A stretch of 64,000 nucleotides of DNA from an uncultured Collinsella sp. (GTDB taxonomy: Bacteria; Actinomycetota; Coriobacteriia; Coriobacteriales; Coriobacteriaceae), in contig UQZI01000001.1 of the NCBI GenBank assembly GCA_900545555.1, forward strand, positions 1-64,000, given 5' to 3'. This document shows, piece after piece, positions 29,978 to 38,032 of this stretch. The translations under genes were made by a program, and so were the position numbers. Numbering within the stretch: position 1 is the stretch's first letter; each line of letters starts with the position of its first letter. The notes under the pieces were generated by a model. That model was given only the letters and a program-made list of their open reading frames with translations, searched no databases and was not told the DNA's origin.

Positions 29978-31648
29978 ATGTCTCAAGAAACCATCCGCGC
30001 GGCCGAGCGTGCCGCGGGACAGGTGAACACCATGTCGACGTATGATCCGGACTCCGACCAGCTGCATGAGGAATGTGGCATTTTCGGCGTATGGGCGCCC
30101 GATCGCGACGTGGCTCGACTGACGTACTTTGGCCTGCGTGCGCTGCAGCACCGTGGCCAGGAATCGGCTGGAATCGCCGTGGGTGACGGCGGCACGGTTA
30201 TGGTCCGCAAAGATCTGGGCCTGCTCGACCGCGTGTTCTCCAACGCCGACCTGTCGACGCTCTCCGGCCAGCTGGCCGTGGGTCATGTGCGCTACGGCAC
30301 TGCCGGCGCCAAGAGCTGGGAAGCCTCTCAGCCGCACCTCTCTACCATCAATAGCGTCATTATCGCGCTCGCGCACAACGGCACCCTCGTCAACACCGAC
30401 GAGCTGCGCCGTCAGCTGATCGAGCTGGGCGTGCCGTTCCTCTCCAATTCGGATTCCGAGGTCGCGACCAAGCTTATCGGCTACTTTACCCAGCGTACGG
30501 GCCACCTGCGCGAGGGTATTCGCAAGACCATGGAGCTCGTGCGCGGCGGCTACGCCATGACGCTCATCAACGAGCAGGCGCTCTACGCATTCCGCGATCC
30601 ACACGGCATTCGCCCGCTCGTGCTGGGCAAGCTGGTGGACGAGGGTCTGGACCAGGCCGATGCCGCAGCCGTTTCGCAGCTGCCGTCGCAGGACGGCGCC
30701 GCGACGGTCGACTCCGCCGTCCGTGTCACGCGCGCCGGCGGCTGGGTCGTTGCTTCCGAGACCTGCGCACTCGACATCGTGGGTGCCGAGTACGTCCGTG
30801 ACGTCCGTCCCGGCGAGATCTTGCGCATCAGCGCCGAGGGCCTGGTATCCGAGCAGGGCGTGCCTGCAGCCGAAGAGCCCGCCAACTGCATCTTTGAGCA
30901 GGTCTACTTTGCCCGCCCCGACTCCATCATGAACGGCAAGAGCGTCTATGCCTGCCGTTACGACATGGGTCGTCAGCTGGCACATGAGGAGCCTGTCGAG
31001 GCCGACCTGGTCATCGGCGTGCCCGACTCCGGCCTGCCGCCTGCGGAGGGGTATTCGCACGAGAGCGGTATTCCCTTTGGCGAGGGCCTTATCAAGAACC
31101 GCTACGTGGGCCGTACGTTTATCGAGCCTACGCAGGAGTTGCGCGCCATGGGCGTGCGCATGAAGCTCAACCCGCTGCGCGACAACATCGAGGGCAAGCG
31201 CCTGGTCGTCATCGACGACTCCATCGTGCGCGGCACCACCATGGTGCAGCTCGTCAAGATGCTGCGCAACGCCGGCGCCAAGGAGATTCATATCCGCATC
31301 AACTCGCCCGAGGTCATCTGGCCGTGCTTCTACGGTATCGATACCGACGTGCAGTCGCAGCTTATCAGCGCCAACAAGACGGTCGACGAGATTTGCGAGT
31401 ATATCGGCGCCGATTCGCTGGCCTTCCTTTCGGTCGAGGGCCTGCTTAAGGTCATGCCCAAGGGCGGTTACTGCGATGCGTGCTTTACCGGCCGCTACCC
31501 CGTGGCGATTCCCGAGAGCTTTGGCCGCGACAAGTTTATGGAGGGCTTTAAGCCCCGCAACCTGGACAAGCCGCTGCACTTTGACGACGACGCCGTGATC
31601 GAGAAATACGACGACCGCAGCTGGGAAGAGGAGCACGGCGAGGCATAA
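29978..31648 (+). CDS. purF: Amidophosphoribosyltransferase
   Basis: A 556-residue enzyme that makes phosphoribosylamine from PRPP and glutamine, the first committed step of purine synthesis. The N-terminal nucleophile is C33 in LHEECGIFGVW after a propeptide that should be removed. The glutaminase domain has GHVRYGTAGA. The PRTase domain carries LVVIDDSIVRGTT. The propeptide is longer than usual (32 residues). Cys residues in PANCIFEQVYF and GYCDACFTG suggest a [4Fe-4S] type enzyme like that of Bacillus. The start at 29978 has GAGGGG upstream. purM follows after about 157 bp. Confidence 0.96.
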   Translation: MSQETIRAAERAAGQVNTMSTYDPDSDQLHEECGIFGVWAPDRDVARLTYFGLRALQHRGQESAGIAVGDGGTVMVRKDLGLLDRVFSNADLSTLSGQLAVGHVRYGTAGAKSWEASQPHLSTINSVIIALAHNGTLVNTDELRRQLIELGVPFLSNSDSEVATKLIGYFTQRTGHLREGIRKTMELVRGGYAMTLINEQALYAFRDPHGIRPLVLGKLVDEGLDQADAAAVSQLPSQDGAATVDSAVRVTRAGGWVVASETCALDIVGAEYVRDVRPGEILRISAEGLVSEQGVPAAEEPANCIFEQVYFARPDSIMNGKSVYACRYDMGRQLAHEEPVEADLVIGVPDSGLPPAEGYSHESGIPFGEGLIKNRYVGRTFIEPTQELRAMGVRMKLNPLRDNIEGKRLVVIDDSIVRGTTMVQLVKMLRNAGAKEIHIRINSPEVIWPCFYGIDTDVQSQLISANKTVDEICEYIGADSLAFLSVEGLLKVMPKGGYCDACFTGRYPVAIPESFGRDKFMEGFKPRNLDKPLHFDDDAVIEKYDDRSWEEEHGEA

Positions 31649-31688
31649 AACCTGCCATATGGGGACAGGTTTATTTTGGTAGGTTTTA
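31648..31688. repeat. 41-bp AAAACCTGCC palindrome
   Basis: Arms AAAACCTGCC and GGTAGGTTTT enclose a loop with GGGGACAGGTTTATTTT, starting at the purF stop codon. Related copies occur at 43866-43906 and 44027-44067. Confidence 0.7.
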
Positions 31689-31805
31689 CCTGCTGTTTTG
31701 TTGATATGACGGCGCGTGCTGTTATGGCGCGCGCCGAAATGAACGCAACTATGAGCACCGTTTGGCGCCCGTGCGGCGCCACGGTAGTGGGAGAGGAAGG
31801 CTCAG

Positions 31806-32909
31806 ATGAGCGACAGCAAGCATGTGACGTACGAGGACGCCGGCGTCGACACCGCCGAGGGCGGTCGCGCCGTCGACGCGATTAAGCAGATGGTCAAGGA
31901 CACTAACCGTTCCGAGGTTATCGGTGGCATCGGCGGCTTTGGCGGCCTGTTCTCGGCCGCCGCGCTCAAGGATATGGAAGACCCGATCCTGATTAGCGGT
32001 ACCGACGGCGTGGGCACCAAGCTCGTGCTCGCCCAGATCATGGACCGTCACGAGACGGTTGGCCAGGACCTGGTCGCTATGTGCGTCAACGATATTCTGG
32101 CTTCGGGCGCCGAGCCGCTGTTCTTCCTGGACTACGTTGCCATCGGTCACATCGAGGCCGAGCACATGGCAAAGATTATCAAGGGTGTGGCCGACGGCTG
32201 CAAGCTCGCGGGCTGCGCGCTCGTGGGCGGTGAGATGGCCGAGCACCCGGGCGTCATGGCTCCTGCCGACTACGACCTTGCCGGATTTACCGTGGGCGTC
32301 GTCGACCGTCCCAAGATGCTCGACCCCGCAAACGTCCGCCCGGGCGATGTGATCCTGGGCCTGCCTTCCACCGGCGTGCACTCCAACGGCTACTCGCTCG
32401 TGCGTAAGGTCATTGGCGTCGACGGCGTTAAGCCGGGCACGCCCGAGGCCGTCGCTAAGGCCGAGGAGCTGAGCCGTCCGCTCGAGGAGCTCGGCGGTGC
32501 ATCGCTGGCAGACGCTCTGTTGGCCCCCACGCGCATCTACGTCAAGCCGATCCTGGAGCTGCTGCGCGGCGGCGCCAACGTGCATGCTATCGCCCACATC
32601 ACCGGCGGCGGTATTACCGAGAACCTCAACCGCGCGCTCGCCGACGACGTTGACGCCGTGGTCACCCGCAACGGCGCCGAGATGGGTTGGGACGTTCCGC
32701 CCGTTATTACTTACGTGTCGCGTCAGGCCGAGCTCGCGCCCAACGAGGCATGCAAGACCTTCAACATGGGCGTCGGCCTGTGCCTGATCGTCGCCCCCGA
32801 GGACGAGGCCGCCGTGACCGAGGCACTGGTCGCGCTGGGCGAGAAGCCGTTCCGCGTGGGCGAGTGCGTCGAGGGTTCCGGTAAGGTCGTGTACTCCGAT
32901 GAGCGCTAA
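31806..32909 (+). CDS. purM: Phosphoribosylformylglycinamidine cyclo-ligase
   Basis: A 367-residue AIR synthetase that closes the imidazole ring in purine synthesis. Family features are VTYEDAGVDTAEGGRAVDAIK at the N-terminus, the ISGTDGVGTKLVLAQ loop, MCVNDILASGAEPLFFLDYVA, and GLPSTGVHSNGYSLVRK. The TGGGITENL segment and the C-terminal FNMGVGLCL region are present. GAGAGGAAGG lies upstream of the ATG. The gene overlaps purN by 11 bp, so the two are translationally coupled; purF is the gene just before. Confidence 0.96.
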   Translation: MSDSKHVTYEDAGVDTAEGGRAVDAIKQMVKDTNRSEVIGGIGGFGGLFSAAALKDMEDPILISGTDGVGTKLVLAQIMDRHETVGQDLVAMCVNDILASGAEPLFFLDYVAIGHIEAEHMAKIIKGVADGCKLAGCALVGGEMAEHPGVMAPADYDLAGFTVGVVDRPKMLDPANVRPGDVILGLPSTGVHSNGYSLVRKVIGVDGVKPGTPEAVAKAEELSRPLEELGGASLADALLAPTRIYVKPILELLRGGANVHAIAHITGGGITENLNRALADDVDAVVTRNGAEMGWDVPPVITYVSRQAELAPNEACKTFNMGVGLCLIVAPEDEAAVTEALVALGEKPFRVGECVEGSGKVVYSDER

Positions 32910-33597
32910 CGAGCAGATGGCTGCTGCCGAGGGCCTGGGCTTTGTGCCCTACACCCGTCCGACCGGCACCGATACGGCCGAGCCGCTTAAGATTGGCGTG
33001 CTTATCAGCGGCTCGGGTACCAACCTGCAGGCGCTGATCGACCTAATCGCCGCCGGCAAGCTCAACGCCTCGATTGAGCTCGTGGTGTCGAGCCGTCCTT
33101 CGGCCAAGGGCCTACAGCGCGCCGAGCGTGCGGGCATCCAGACGCTCACGCTGTCCAAGGATGTCTATGCCGACCCCATCGCGGCTGACGAGATCATCGC
33201 GCATGAGCTGCTCGAACGTGGCTGCGAGTACGTGGTGATGGCCGGCTATATGCGCATGGTGCACACGCCGCTGCTGGCGGCGTTCCCCAATCGCGTGGTC
33301 AACCTGCATCCGGCGCTGCTGCCGAGCTTTACCGGCGCGCATGCGATTGACGATGCGTTTGCGCGTGGCGTCAAGGTGACCGGCGTGACCGTGCACTTTG
33401 CCAACGAGATCTACGACAACGGCCCCATCATCGCCCAGCGTGCGCTGGCTGTTGAGGAGGGCTGGGACGTCGACACGCTCGAGGAGCACATCCACGCGAT
33501 TGAGCACGTGCTGTATCCCGAGGTCGTGCAAATGCTCGCCGACGGCCGCGTTCACGTGCTGGAGAGCGGCAAGGTGGCAATTGATGCGGCACGCTAG
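32899..33597 (+). CDS. purN: Phosphoribosylglycinamide formyltransferase
   Basis: A 232-residue enzyme that transfers a formyl group from 10-formyl-THF to GAR. An extension of about 30 residues precedes the core IGVLISGSGTNLQALIDLI. The catalytic region has GYMRMVHTPLLAAFPNRVVNLHPALLPSFTGAHAIDDA with N and H of NLHPALLPSF, and IYDNGPIIAQ with the catalytic Asp. The start at 32899 overlaps the end of purM in another frame, which is typical of coupled genes. It is followed by a terminator. Confidence 0.94.
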   Translation: MSANEQMAAAEGLGFVPYTRPTGTDTAEPLKIGVLISGSGTNLQALIDLIAAGKLNASIELVVSSRPSAKGLQRAERAGIQTLTLSKDVYADPIAADEIIAHELLERGCEYVVMAGYMRMVHTPLLAAFPNRVVNLHPALLPSFTGAHAIDDAFARGVKVTGVTVHFANEIYDNGPIIAQRALAVEEGWDVDTLEEHIHAIEHVLYPEVVQMLADGRVHVLESGKVAIDAAR

Positions 33598-33657
33598 TCG
33601 CGTGTAAGAGAGTTCGCTGAGCGCTCTTTGGGACGCAAGCGATCGAAAAAAGTTGAT

Positions 33658-33691
33658 AGGGCTCCGTCCGTACGCGGGCGGGGCTCTTTTT
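33658..33691 (+). terminator. Terminator after purN
   Basis: An AGGGCTCCG-type stem pairs with CGGGGCTCT and is followed by TTTTT. It ends the purF-purM-purN group. Confidence 0.75.
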
Positions 33692-33707
33692 GTGTGGCCT
33701 CTCAAGT

Positions 33708-33725
33708 TTGCTATACTGCTAGCAA
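33708..33725. promoter_or_regulatory. Operator/promoter of the toxin-antitoxin pair
   Basis: Inverted repeat TTGCTA (33708-33713) and TAGCAA (33720-33725) overlaps a TATACT -10 box (33712-33717), with a weak TTTGTG -35 box 17 nt upstream. An operator overlapping -10 is typical for autorepression by an RHH antitoxin. Confidence 0.5.
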
Positions 33726-33741
33726 GCAGAGAGGAGTCGCC

Positions 33742-34086
33742 ATGGCAACAGCAACAGTGCAGCTCAACACGCGAATCGACCCTATGCTCAAGGCTGGCGG
33801 CGATGCGGTCCTGACTCGCAATGGGCTGGGGCCGAGTGACGCTATTCGTGCGCTTTGGACCTACCTTGTCGAGCATCAGACGTTGCCAGGATTTATGGTG
33901 GCGGATAAGCGCGAGGCGCCCCGTGCGGAGAGCCTGGCCGAGCAGGGGTGTGGCCTAGCTTTTTCCTCGTTGGGGCTAAGCGCTTCGGATTTTGCGCCAG
34001 GTGGATCATCTGCGGAAGACTGGGGTGCCGTACGCGACGACATGTACGATGCGATGATCGCTGGCATAGAGGCGAATTGCCGATGA
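33742..34086 (+). CDS. RelB/DinJ-family ribbon-helix-helix antitoxin
   Basis: A 114-residue protein. Residues 1-55 match the RelB/DinJ N-terminal domain: TVQLNTRIDPMLKAGGDAVL, then NGLGPSDAIRALWTYLVEHQTLPGFM. This RHH region should form a dimer that binds the operator. The C-terminal half is less conserved and should mask the toxin. The start at 33742 has GAGGAG upstream. The stop codon overlaps the toxin start by four bases (ATGA). RelB/DinJ antitoxins normally pair with RelE/YafQ toxins, but here the partner is a PIN-domain protein. Confidence 0.85.
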   Translation: MATATVQLNTRIDPMLKAGGDAVLTRNGLGPSDAIRALWTYLVEHQTLPGFMVADKREAPRAESLAEQGCGLAFSSLGLSASDFAPGGSSAEDWGAVRDDMYDAMIAGIEANCR

Positions 34087-34550
34087 TTGCGGCAAAACGA
34101 CTCTTGGTAGACACAAACGTTTGGCTCGATTATTACCTGCAAGAGGGAGCGTTCGACGAGGCGAAAAGATTGATTGAGTTGGCCGTGGCGGGAAAGATTG
34201 ACCTTCTGTACGCGCCAACGACGGCAAAGGACCTGTTCTACATTGTGCCGCGGCGTCTAGCTCAGCGGAATGTGAATGGGGTTAACGCTCCGTTCGGTCC
34301 GGCTGCATGGGCCTGTATCGAGCATATGATGCAGGTGGCAACGGCTTCTCCGCTTTCGTTGGCGGAATGCGAGATGGCGCGTATGCTTGGCAAGCGTATG
34401 CCGGACCTTGAGGACAATCTCATCATTGCATCGGGCGATACGGCGGATGTCGACTACGTAATCACGAGCGACCGACGCATGTTGGAGGCGATGCCCGAGG
34501 TATGCTTGACGCCAGCGCGCGCACTCGAGCTCATCGGGATCCTCGGCTAA
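34083..34550 (+). CDS. PIN-domain toxin (putative ribonuclease)
   Basis: A 155-residue PIN domain. The first acidic residue is D10 in RLLVDTNVWLD, with D50 in TTAKDLFY at the second acidic position, E110/D111 in MPDLEDNLIIA, and D130 in YVITSDRRML. This spacing of acidic residues is that of VapC-like toxins, which cut tRNA or rRNA. Translation is coupled to the antitoxin through an ATGA overlap. The longer upstream reading frame starts inside the antitoxin in another frame and is not needed. Toxicity has not been shown and is inferred from family and context. Confidence 0.85.
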   Translation: MIAAKRLLVDTNVWLDYYLQEGAFDEAKRLIELAVAGKIDLLYAPTTAKDLFYIVPRRLAQRNVNGVNAPFGPAAWACIEHMMQVATASPLSLAECEMARMLGKRMPDLEDNLIIASGDTADVDYVITSDRRMLEAMPEVCLTPARALELIGILG

Positions 34551-34615
34551 CCTTGCATACTCCGTTTCGCTATCATATTGAGCATTGTGGCCCTCATGCA
34601 ACTTTGGAGGACGAT

Positions 34616-35080
34616 ATGGCGGATAACGAAGCACTGTTTACGCCTGAGCTGGTGTTTTTTGATTGGGAGTGTGCGACGCCGGATGAGGTGTTCGCGCGGC
34701 TTGAGGGCGAGCTTGTACCGCGTGGCTACATTGCCGACGGTTGGTTCGACGCCGTTCGCACGCGCGAGGATGCCTATCCCACGGGTCTTGCCATGCCGGC
34801 GGCAAACATTGCCATTCCGCATACCGATCCGGGGTTTGTGGCCAAGCCCTATATCGCGGTGGTGAAGCCCGCCGCGCCCGTGACATTTAACGCTATGGCT
34901 GGCATGGGCGCTCCGGTGCCGGCGCAGATCGTCATCAATCTGGGCATCGCCGAGCCGGGCGGCCAGGTCGAGGCCCTGCAGGCGCTCATGAACATCTTTA
35001 TGGACGCCGATGCCGCAGCCGACGTGCTCGGCCAGACCACGTCCCAGGGCATGGTCGACGCCATCCGCCGCCACTTCTAA
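34616..35080 (+). CDS. Lone PTS EIIA component (fructose/galactitol type)
   Basis: A 154-residue protein of the EIIA type 2 family (PF00359). The phosphorylated histidine is H69 in NIAIPHTDPGFV. The flanking pattern VFARLEGELVPRGYIADGWFDAVRTRE...YPTGLAMP is typical. The C-terminal part has ALQALMNIFMDADAAADVLGQ. GGAGG lies eight bases before the ATG. No EIIB or EIIC gene is adjacent, so it may serve a transporter encoded elsewhere or act in regulation. Confidence 0.85.
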   Translation: MADNEALFTPELVFFDWECATPDEVFARLEGELVPRGYIADGWFDAVRTREDAYPTGLAMPAANIAIPHTDPGFVAKPYIAVVKPAAPVTFNAMAGMGAPVPAQIVINLGIAEPGGQVEALQALMNIFMDADAAADVLGQTTSQGMVDAIRRHF

Positions 35081-35215
35081 GGTGCCGGCTGCCAGAGCTG
35101 TCCCCTTTGCACCAAAATGGTGCAGATTAACCTGTCCCCAATGCACCAAGCGTGCCGCGGGGGCTGCGTTGTGACACAATGGCGTTTGTTCGATTCGTTA
35201 TGCGAAAGGCCAACT

Positions 35216-36436
35216 ATGGCAAATAAGAAAAAGAACCCCGCACCCGAGCCGACGCCCGAGCAGCAGGCTCGCGCCGCCTCCAGCTCTCGCAAGAAGCAGC
35301 GCAAGACCCGCGTGTCCAAGACCGTCAAGATCGTTCTGGTGGTCATCGGCGTGCTGGCAATGCTGCTTTCCGTCTCGGCCATGGCGTGCTCCGGCCTGAT
35401 GTCGCAGGCAGAGGATACCTCGGGCTACAAGCTTACCGGCGGTGTAGCTGCCACTATCAACGGCACCAACCTCACCGAGGACACCGTGACCAAGCAGATC
35501 ATGAGCATGCGCACGTCCTACGGCTACACCAATGACAAGGACTGGGCGCAGTACCTGGTCGACAACGACCTCACGCCCAAGAAGTACCGCAAGCAACTCA
35601 TCGACTCCTACACGCAGCAGATTCTGCTTCAACAGGCACAGAAGGAGAACGGCGTGACGGTGTCGGACGAGGAGGTCGAGAAGGCTTGGAAGGACGCATG
35701 CAAGAGCGCGGGCGGTGCCAAGGCCTTTAAGAAGACCCTCAAGACCTACGGCTATACCGAGGATACCTACAAGGATTCGCTCAAGGAGAGTCTGGCGCAG
35801 CAGAAACTCAAGGATGCCGTCGCGCCCACGAGCAAGCCCAAGGACAGCGAGATCGTCGATTACATCAACGAAAACCTGTCCAGCTACAACGACGCCCGCC
35901 GCTCGTCGAACATCCTGATCAAGGTTGATTCCGACGCTTCCGACGAGAACAAGGCTGCCGCCAAGGCCAAGGCGCAGGAGTGCCTGGACAAGATCAACTC
36001 CGGTGAGCTGAGCTTTGAGGACGCCGTTGAGCAGTACTCCGAGGACACCGGTTCCAAGGAGAAGAAGGGCGATGTGGGCTGGGATAAGCTCACCACCTTT
36101 GTCGACAGCTACCAGACGGCGCTCGAGGGGCTCAACAAGGGCGACGTGAGCGAAGTCATCGAGTCGACCTATGGCTACCACATCATCAAGTGCACCGACT
36201 ACTTCCATGTCGATAATCAGGTTGATGACATCAACCAGGTGCCCAAGGCCATCAAAAAGTACGTCTCCAACGTGGTGAAGACGCAAGCGGCCAGCACTGC
36301 GTACAGCGAGTGGCTGGAGCAGTACAAGAAGGATGCCGACATCACCGTCAACCCCATGCCCAAGGACGTACCCTATAACGTGAGTCTGAAGGGCGTTACC
36401 AAGAGTTCGACCGACGATTCGTCGACGACTGAGTAA
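35216..36436 (+). CDS. PrsA/SurA-like foldase with PpiC domain
   Basis: A 406-residue membrane-anchored protein. The N-terminus is Lys-rich, then a hydrophobic segment (KIVLVVIGVLAMLLSVSAMACSG, about 38-60) serves as signal or anchor; the Cys after it does not sit in a perfect lipobox. A SurA-N-like helical region follows (about 75-220). The parvulin PpiC domain covers about 225-335, with ARRSSNILIKVD, LSFEDAVEQYSED and LNKGDVSEVIESTYGYHIIKC. Such proteins help secreted proteins fold outside the membrane. The start at 35216 has GAAAGG upstream. The long Ser/Thr tail (SSTDDSSTTE) is disordered. Confidence 0.85.
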   Translation: MANKKKNPAPEPTPEQQARAASSSRKKQRKTRVSKTVKIVLVVIGVLAMLLSVSAMACSGLMSQAEDTSGYKLTGGVAATINGTNLTEDTVTKQIMSMRTSYGYTNDKDWAQYLVDNDLTPKKYRKQLIDSYTQQILLQQAQKENGVTVSDEEVEKAWKDACKSAGGAKAFKKTLKTYGYTEDTYKDSLKESLAQQKLKDAVAPTSKPKDSEIVDYINENLSSYNDARRSSNILIKVDSDASDENKAAAKAKAQECLDKINSGELSFEDAVEQYSEDTGSKEKKGDVGWDKLTTFVDSYQTALEGLNKGDVSEVIESTYGYHIIKCTDYFHVDNQVDDINQVPKAIKKYVSNVVKTQAASTAYSEWLEQYKKDADITVNPMPKDVPYNVSLKGVTKSSTDDSSTTE

Positions 36437-36490
36437 TCATGGGGCGGTGCTCGCGCGAGTGCCGCCCACGCTATTAGAGAGGATTTGCAG

Positions 36491-36934
36491 ATGACCAACG
36501 AAGAGCTGCAGAAGGAAATGATCGCGGCCATGAAGGCTAAGGACAAGGTTCGCCTGTCCATCATTCGCCAGGTCAAGGCCGAGGTGAAGAATATCGAGGT
36601 TAACGAGCGCCGCGATGTGACCGAGGAAGACGTCAACAGCATGATCAAGCGTCTGATTAAGCAGACGAGCGAGACGCTGGAGATGTCCATCAAGGCCGGC
36701 ACCGACCAAGAGCGTACCGACAACCTGACCGAGCAGGTCAAGATTCTGGAGAGCCTTCTGCCCGCGCAGGTTTCGGGCGAGGAGCTCGAGGCCCTGATCG
36801 AGCAGGTCATCGCCGAGCTGGGCGCCACGTCCAAGAAGCAGATGGGCCAGGTCATGGGCGCTCTGGGTAAGGCCACTGGCGGCAACTTTGATAAGCCGGC
36901 AGCAGCAAAGATCGTTGGAGCCAAACTCGCGTAA
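36491..36934 (+). CDS. yqeY: GatB/YqeY domain protein
   Basis: A 147-residue protein of the YqeY family, related to the C-terminal tRNA-binding domain of GatB. Visible features are the N-terminal helix EELQKEMIAAMKAKDKVRLSIIRQ, a coiled central helix, ILESLLPAQVSGEELEALIEQVI and the C-terminal MGALGKATGGNFDKPAAAKIV. Its specific role is not established. The ATG at 36491 follows AGAGAGG. It is 54 bp after the foldase gene and may share its transcript. Confidence 0.85.
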   Translation: MTNEELQKEMIAAMKAKDKVRLSIIRQVKAEVKNIEVNERRDVTEEDVNSMIKRLIKQTSETLEMSIKAGTDQERTDNLTEQVKILESLLPAQVSGEELEALIEQVIAELGATSKKQMGQVMGALGKATGGNFDKPAAAKIVGAKLA

Positions 36935-36938
36935 TTTG

Positions 36939-37292
36939 TTACGCGGTTTTACCAAACCGCGTAACGGCTCGACGCTGCAAACCCGTACACACGGCAATCT
37001 GACGTTCAATTTCAAGGGCGCGACCATAAGGTCTGCGCCCTTTCATTTCACGTCACCTTGCTCGCGTGTACGGGTTTTCGCTGACTTATGCTCAACAAGG
37101 GCGGTTGTATTATTTTCGGTGCTCATTGGGGACAGACTTAAATGAGTACCCACGGGGGGTACTCATTTAAGTCTGTGCCCAATGAGTGGGCGGAAGGTTG
37201 CGGGTTCTTTACGGGGATGTAGCGTGGGCTGCGGAAACGTGGTTCTTTCCGTACAATAGTGCAATTCGTATTAACGCAGGGAAGGGACATTC
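36939..37292. other. Palindrome-rich intergenic region before the amino-acid ABC operon
   Basis: About 350 bp without a gene. It has a TTACGCGGTTT hairpin (36940-36965), an AAGGGCGC/GCGCCCTT hairpin with a TTTC tail that may end the yqeY transcript (37013-37043), and a 65-bp near-perfect palindrome (37122-37186). A TACAAT box near 37252 may be part of the promoter for the following operon. Confidence 0.55.
37122..37186. repeat. 65-bp near-perfect palindrome
   Basis: Arms of 30 nt (37122-37151 and 37157-37186) pair at 29 positions around a 5-nt loop. The left arm begins CTCATTGGGGACAGACTT, related to the GGGGACAG cores seen in other repeats of this window. Confidence 0.9.
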
Positions 37293-38024
37293 ATGGCAGA
37301 CATGATCGAGATCAAGCATCTCAACAAGTACTTTGGCGACCTGCATGTGCTCAAAGATATCAACCTCACCGTCAAGCGCGGCGAGAAGCTCGTAATGATC
37401 GGGCCTTCTGGTTCGGGTAAGTCGACGCTCATCCGTTGCGTCGATTATCTGGAGGAGCCTACGTCGGGCGAGGTCGTCATCGACGGTACGCCGCTCACCA
37501 AAAAGAATCACCTGGAGATGGCTCGCAAGTACAGCTCCATGGTGTTTCAGCAGTTCAACCTGTATCCCAACATGACGGTGCTCGGCAATCTGACGCTCGC
37601 GCCCATCAAGCTGCAAAAGAAGAGCAAGGAGGAGGCGACCGAGATCGCCATCGCCGCACTCAAGCGCGTCGGCATGGCGCATAAGGCCGGCGAGTATCCG
37701 CAGAATCTCTCGGGTGGTCAGCAGCAGCGCATCGCCATCGCCCGTGCCCTGTGTACCAAGCAGCCCATCATCCTGTTTGACGAGCCGACCTCGGCGCTCG
37801 ACCCCGAGATGGTCCAGGAGGTTCTGGACGTTATGATTGAGCTTGCGCAGGAGGACATCACCATGATCTGCGTGACGCATGAGATGGGCTTTGCGCGCCA
37901 GGTGGCCGACCGCGTCATCTTTATGGAGGACGGCCGCATCCTTGAGGAGGGCACGCCCGAGCACTTCTTCGATAACCCCGAGAACCCGCGCTGCCGCGAG
38001 TTCCTGTCCAAGATTCTGCACTAG
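37293..38024 (+). CDS. glnQ: Polar amino-acid ABC transporter, ATPase
   Basis: A 243-residue ATPase of the GlnQ/HisP type. Walker A is [11 protein letters not shown] (about 36-46), Q-loop [17 protein letters not shown], signature LSGGQQQR, Walker [16 protein letters not shown] and the switch His in [10 protein letters not shown]. It is the first gene of a four-gene cluster with a binding protein and two permeases, typical for glutamine/glutamate-type amino-acid uptake. The binding-protein gene starts within nine bases of its stop codon. The symbol reflects the family rather than a proven substrate. Confidence 0.92.
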   Translation: MADMIEIKHLNKYFGDLHVLKDINLTVKRGEKLVMIGPSGSGKSTLIRCVDYLEEPTSGEVVIDGTPLTKKNHLEMARKYSSMVFQQFNLYPNMTVLGNLTLAPIKLQKKSKEEATEIAIAALKRVGMAHKAGEYPQNLSGGQQQRIAIARALCTKQPIILFDEPTSALDPEMVQEVLDVMIELAQEDITMICVTHEMGFARQVADRVIFMEDGRILEEGTPEHFFDNPENPRCREFLSKILH

Positions 38025-38032
38025 GCGCGGTG

